Positions 61,967 to 64,000 of a stretch of 64,000 nucleotides of DNA are shown one piece after another. The translations under genes were made by a program, and so were the position numbers. Numbering within the stretch: the stretch's first letter is position 1; every line of letters starts with the position of its first letter. A model generated the notes under the pieces. That model was not told the origin of the DNA. It ran no database searches and was given only the letters and a program-made list of their open reading frames with translations. The DNA lies in contig CALFBB010000025.1 in NCBI GenBank assembly GCA_937944885.1, positions 1-64,000 on the forward strand. Direction: 5' to 3'. This stretch comes from an uncultured cyanobacterium (GTDB lineage: Bacteria > Cyanobacteriota > Cyanobacteriia > Thermostichales > Thermostichaceae).

Positions 61967-63610
61967 ATGAAGCAGCTGAAGCAAAACCGCCCAGGTGCAC
62001 CCAAGCTATTGCTAGCAGAAGACCGGTTCTCGCAGGGTGCTACACACCGCTACGCTACTGCTGGCTTGAGTCTGGTTGCGATTGGACTCCTCTGCCTGGG
62101 ATCCCCCAACCGCTGGTTGCACTGGTTTCCGGGGGCGCTGCTGGGCTTGGCACCCCTCTTTGAGCTCTGCGAACAACGGCAGGGATGGCGGCGGCTGCGC
62201 CTGGTCTATGGTCTTTGGTTCTGGGTTTGCCTCTATGCCTTCTGGGTGGATCCCTTTTCGGTGCAGGTGCTCAGCCTGGGGGAGATTCTGGGTGGCGTTG
62301 TGGTTGCTCCCCTGATCCCGCTTTTTTTTACGGCTGCTACGCTGCTGAGTCTCAGCTTCAGTCGGCCCTTGCCTGCGTGGGCCCGTCCCCTGGGTATAGC
62401 CACTGTCTGGACAGGGTTGGATGGGCTGCTAGGTTTGCTATGGTGCCCAATTCCTTTCCATTGGGGATCCCTGTTGTTTGACTGGCCTCTGGGGATCCAG
62501 ATTGCCGATGTGACCGGCATTTGGGGGGTAACCTTTTTTGCGGTTTTTGTGAACGGGGTGCTCTGGCAGCTGGCAAAGCAGGGCTGGCACCTGGGGAAGG
62601 TCGGATCTTCTGCGGCAAGGTGCTACGCACCGCTATCGCGAACGGCTGGTGTGAAGAACTCCAGCTTCTGGTCTAGCTTGGCTTGTGGATTGGGGCTCAG
62701 TGGACTGGTTTTGGGCTACGGCGCTGTGCGGCTGGCCCATTTTGATGCTCTGGCTGCTGCTCAGCAGGATCCCCGCTTCCGAGTGGGAACTGTACAGCAG
62801 GTGGCCTGGCTAGAAGCAGATCGCAGTTGGGAGTATCGCCTACAGCGCTACCAGGAGCTGCATAATCTTTCCCGACAGGCAGTGGAGCAAGGGGCAGAGC
62901 TGGTGATCTGGCCGGAGGGAGCCCTGCGGGCGCGGCTGCTCAATACAGGCTTAGAACCCTATGTTCTTGAGCCAATGCAAGGGATCCTGCCCCCTCAGGG
63001 GGCGCTGATTACCGGAGCCACAGAACCGGATCCCCGCACCGCAGATTGGCCGGAGGAGCGGAAGCGTTTTTTCAATACGGCTCTCCTGTTTGATGCACAA
63101 GGGAATCTGCTGGATTGGTTCGGCAAGCAGTGGATCTTTCCCTATTTTGAATCGGGGCGCTATGTACCCTCACCGGATGGTTACCGACCGCTGGCAGCAG
63201 GGGAGCGTTTTGGCGCTTTGGGGGTGATGATTTGTCTGGAGAGTGTCTTGCCGGCCCCTAGTCGGCGGCTAACCGCCCATGGAGCTGAGTCTTTGGTCGT
63301 CATCTCGGACGATAGCTGGTTTGGCAATAGCCATTGGCCGATGCTGCACGGTAGGCTCTCGGTTTTTCGGGCCGTTGAAAATCGCCGTAGTGTTGTCTTT
63401 GTCAACAACACCGGCGGCAACCTGGTGGTGGATCCCTCGGGGCGGCTGCAACAGGTGGGTCCGATTTTTCAACAGGGAGTCCTCACAGGGGAGGTGATGC
63501 GGCGCTCAGAGCTCACCTTCTACAACCGCAGCGGGGATTGGCTGGCCTGGCTAACCTTGGGATTGACCTTGGGTTTGTGGCGTTGGCAAGTTGACAAGCA
63601 AGTTTTGTGA
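61967..63610 (+). CDS. lnt: Apolipoprotein N-acyltransferase
   Basis: Adds the third acyl chain to lipoproteins at the inner membrane. The 547-residue protein has N-terminal membrane helices and a C-terminal nitrilase-like (CN hydrolase) domain with catalytic E317 (VIWPEGALR), K387 (FGKQWIFPYFESGRYVP) and C423 (GVMICLESV). A final membrane helix follows (WLAWLTLGLTLGLWRW). Two small dispersed repeats fall inside the gene: a degenerate one near the N-terminus (62037) and a perfect one at 62620, encoding RCYAPLSRT in a loop before the nitrilase domain. The start ATG 61967 is preferred over GTG 61952. Confidence 0.93.
   Translation: MKQLKQNRPGAPKLLLAEDRFSQGATHRYATAGLSLVAIGLLCLGSPNRWLHWFPGALLGLAPLFELCEQRQGWRRLRLVYGLWFWVCLYAFWVDPFSVQVLSLGEILGGVVVAPLIPLFFTAATLLSLSFSRPLPAWARPLGIATVWTGLDGLLGLLWCPIPFHWGSLLFDWPLGIQIADVTGIWGVTFFAVFVNGVLWQLAKQGWHLGKVGSSAARCYAPLSRTAGVKNSSFWSSLACGLGLSGLVLGYGAVRLAHFDALAAAQQDPRFRVGTVQQVAWLEADRSWEYRLQRYQELHNLSRQAVEQGAELVIWPEGALRARLLNTGLEPYVLEPMQGILPPQGALITGATEPDPRTADWPEERKRFFNTALLFDAQGNLLDWFGKQWIFPYFESGRYVPSPDGYRPLAAGERFGALGVMICLESVLPAPSRRLTAHGAESLVVISDDSWFGNSHWPMLHGRLSVFRAVENRRSVVFVNNTGGNLVVDPSGRLQQVGPIFQQGVLTGEVMRRSELTFYNRSGDWLAWLTLGLTLGLWRWQVDKQVL
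62037..62059 (+). repeat. Degenerate small dispersed repeat near the lnt start
   Basis: GTGC-TAC-ACAC, then CGCTACGCTAC, a decayed GTGC sub-type copy in the lnt coding sequence (product near GATHRYATAG). Confidence 0.6.
62620..62643 (+). repeat. Small dispersed repeat, GTGC sub-type, inside lnt
   Basis: GTGC-TAC-GCAC then CGC-TATC-GCG-AAC, identical to the copy at 61883. It is in frame, encoding CYAPLSRT between the membrane part and the catalytic domain. Confidence 0.9.
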
Positions 63611-63764
63611 ACCTGATGGGTATCCGTATGGATCCACAGCTCCCATCGGGTGGCCGTTGGCCAGTACCCTCATCCCTCTACTGCTACTCATCATTCAATC
63701 TGAATCCAAACAGCTGACCGATGAGTATGAGTGTCCATTCTAGGTATCCACCTGAGAAAGACAC

Positions 63765-64000
63765 TTAGCCGATAGAAGACTCACTCTCAACAGTTAAGAA
63801 TGGCGCAATTTTACTGAGTTTAATCTTGGGATTGCTGCCGACAAACTGTTGTAGAGTCCACTCATTCTTGAACAAGAGGACGGGTCTTTCCTGAATATCT
63901 TTGACAATGGCCGTATTAAATAAGCTGGGAATGTTCTCCAGTGCTTCCCACCCATCCTCCACCCAGCGAGCCAGCGTGTAAGGTAACATTTCCAGACGAG
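63765..64000 (-). CDS. C-terminal part of an unidentified gene, truncated by the window edge
   Basis: The minus-strand frame is open from the window edge to a stop at 63765, with at least 77 codons visible. The visible end reads [59 protein letters not shown]. It has soluble, gene-like composition. I do not recognise the family; the ATG at 63989 is probably internal because the frame continues upstream without a stop. The gap of about 150 bases to lnt contains nothing else evident. Confidence 0.55.
   Translation of the reverse strand, partial: RLEMLPYTLARWVEDGWEALENIPSLFNTAIVKDIQERPVLLFKNEWTLQQFVGSNPKIKLSKIAPFLTVESESSIG

Noticed and set aside
1-64000. tRNA or rRNA genes
   Set aside because: I scanned intergenic regions for T-loop (GGTTCGAATCC-like) and acceptor-stem pairs and found none.

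Overview
The window reads as the chromosome of a free-living cyanobacterium. Supporting genes are bciB (ferredoxin-type divinyl chlorophyllide reductase), a ctaA/ctaB set divergent from ctaCDE, an Ftn2/ARC6-type division protein, a SigG-like sigma operon, a PilG-H-I-J-L chemosensory operon, scattered urease subunits, and cyanobacterium-specific families (CIA30, DUF3181, PIN-TM, YggT/Ycf19). The palindrome GGATCC is hugely over-represented: a hand count gives about 170 copies, about 75 of them GGGATCCC. I saw no GCGATCGC, the usual cyanobacterial HIP1. This looks like a HIP variant. From memory, unverified, it fits the hot-spring Synechococcus JA / Thermostichus group; the genus is inference.

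Layout. 1-600: a decayed integron-type tyrosine recombinase and non-coding DNA without GGATCC sites. 596-7715: a Fe-S aldo/keto reductase, then heme A synthesis (ctaB, ctaA, minus strand) divergent from cytochrome c oxidase (ctaC, ctaD, ctaE, plus strand). 7.7-8.6 kb: a decayed PotA-type ABC ATPase. 8.6-14.7 kb: a hypothetical protein, a sugar epimerase, and the overlapping trio CIA30 - GT39 - radC. 14.8-18 kb: gshA and ggt (glutathione synthesis and turnover). 18.5-25 kb: purN, a PIN-TM protein, trpD, a truncated YgjP-like protein, an RNase II/R, and a REC-LuxR regulator. 25-29.9 kb: a molybdenum-oxidoreductase remnant, bciB, an ECF sigma / anti-sigma / VanW cassette, and tilS. 29.9-43 kb: hrcA, ureA-ureB, a DraG-like hydrolase, a glycerol-dehydrogenase-like gene, zwf and fbp, ilvD, ecfT, and an ARC6/Ftn2-like protein. 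43-48.9 kb: DUF427, a Crp-like regulator, a second ECF sigma / anti-sigma operon leading into envelope proteins, and yggT. 49.2-60.5 kb: the type IV pilus chemosensory operon. 60.5-64 kb: a upp remnant, a double DUF305 protein, lnt, and a partial gene.

How the genes work together. The cta genes form a complete aa3-type oxidase and its heme A supply. fbp and zwf lie in tandem, probably co-transcribed, and bear on the reductive versus oxidative pentose phosphate choice. The two sigma / anti-sigma cassettes carry membrane or exported proteins (VanW, a coiled-coil exported protein, an SLH lipoprotein), which suggests cell-envelope stress regulons. The pil operon encodes PilG, two tandem PilH receivers, a CheW (PilI), a TPR-HAMP chemoreceptor with no periplasmic ligand domain (PilJ) and a 1889-residue CheA hybrid (PilL). 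PilL's long acidic linker contains one canonical EF-hand loop, so calcium input to pilus motility is the most interesting hypothesis here.

The window also holds many small decaying or mobile pieces: five gene remnants, numerous 11-51 bp tandem duplications, and a family of about 24-bp dispersed repeats. These repeats form two small hairpins whose first stem shows compensatory changes between sub-types. Several copies sit in frame inside genes (bciB, lnt, the CIA30 gene, the ARC6-like gene). No tRNA, rRNA, CRISPR array or intact insertion sequence was seen.
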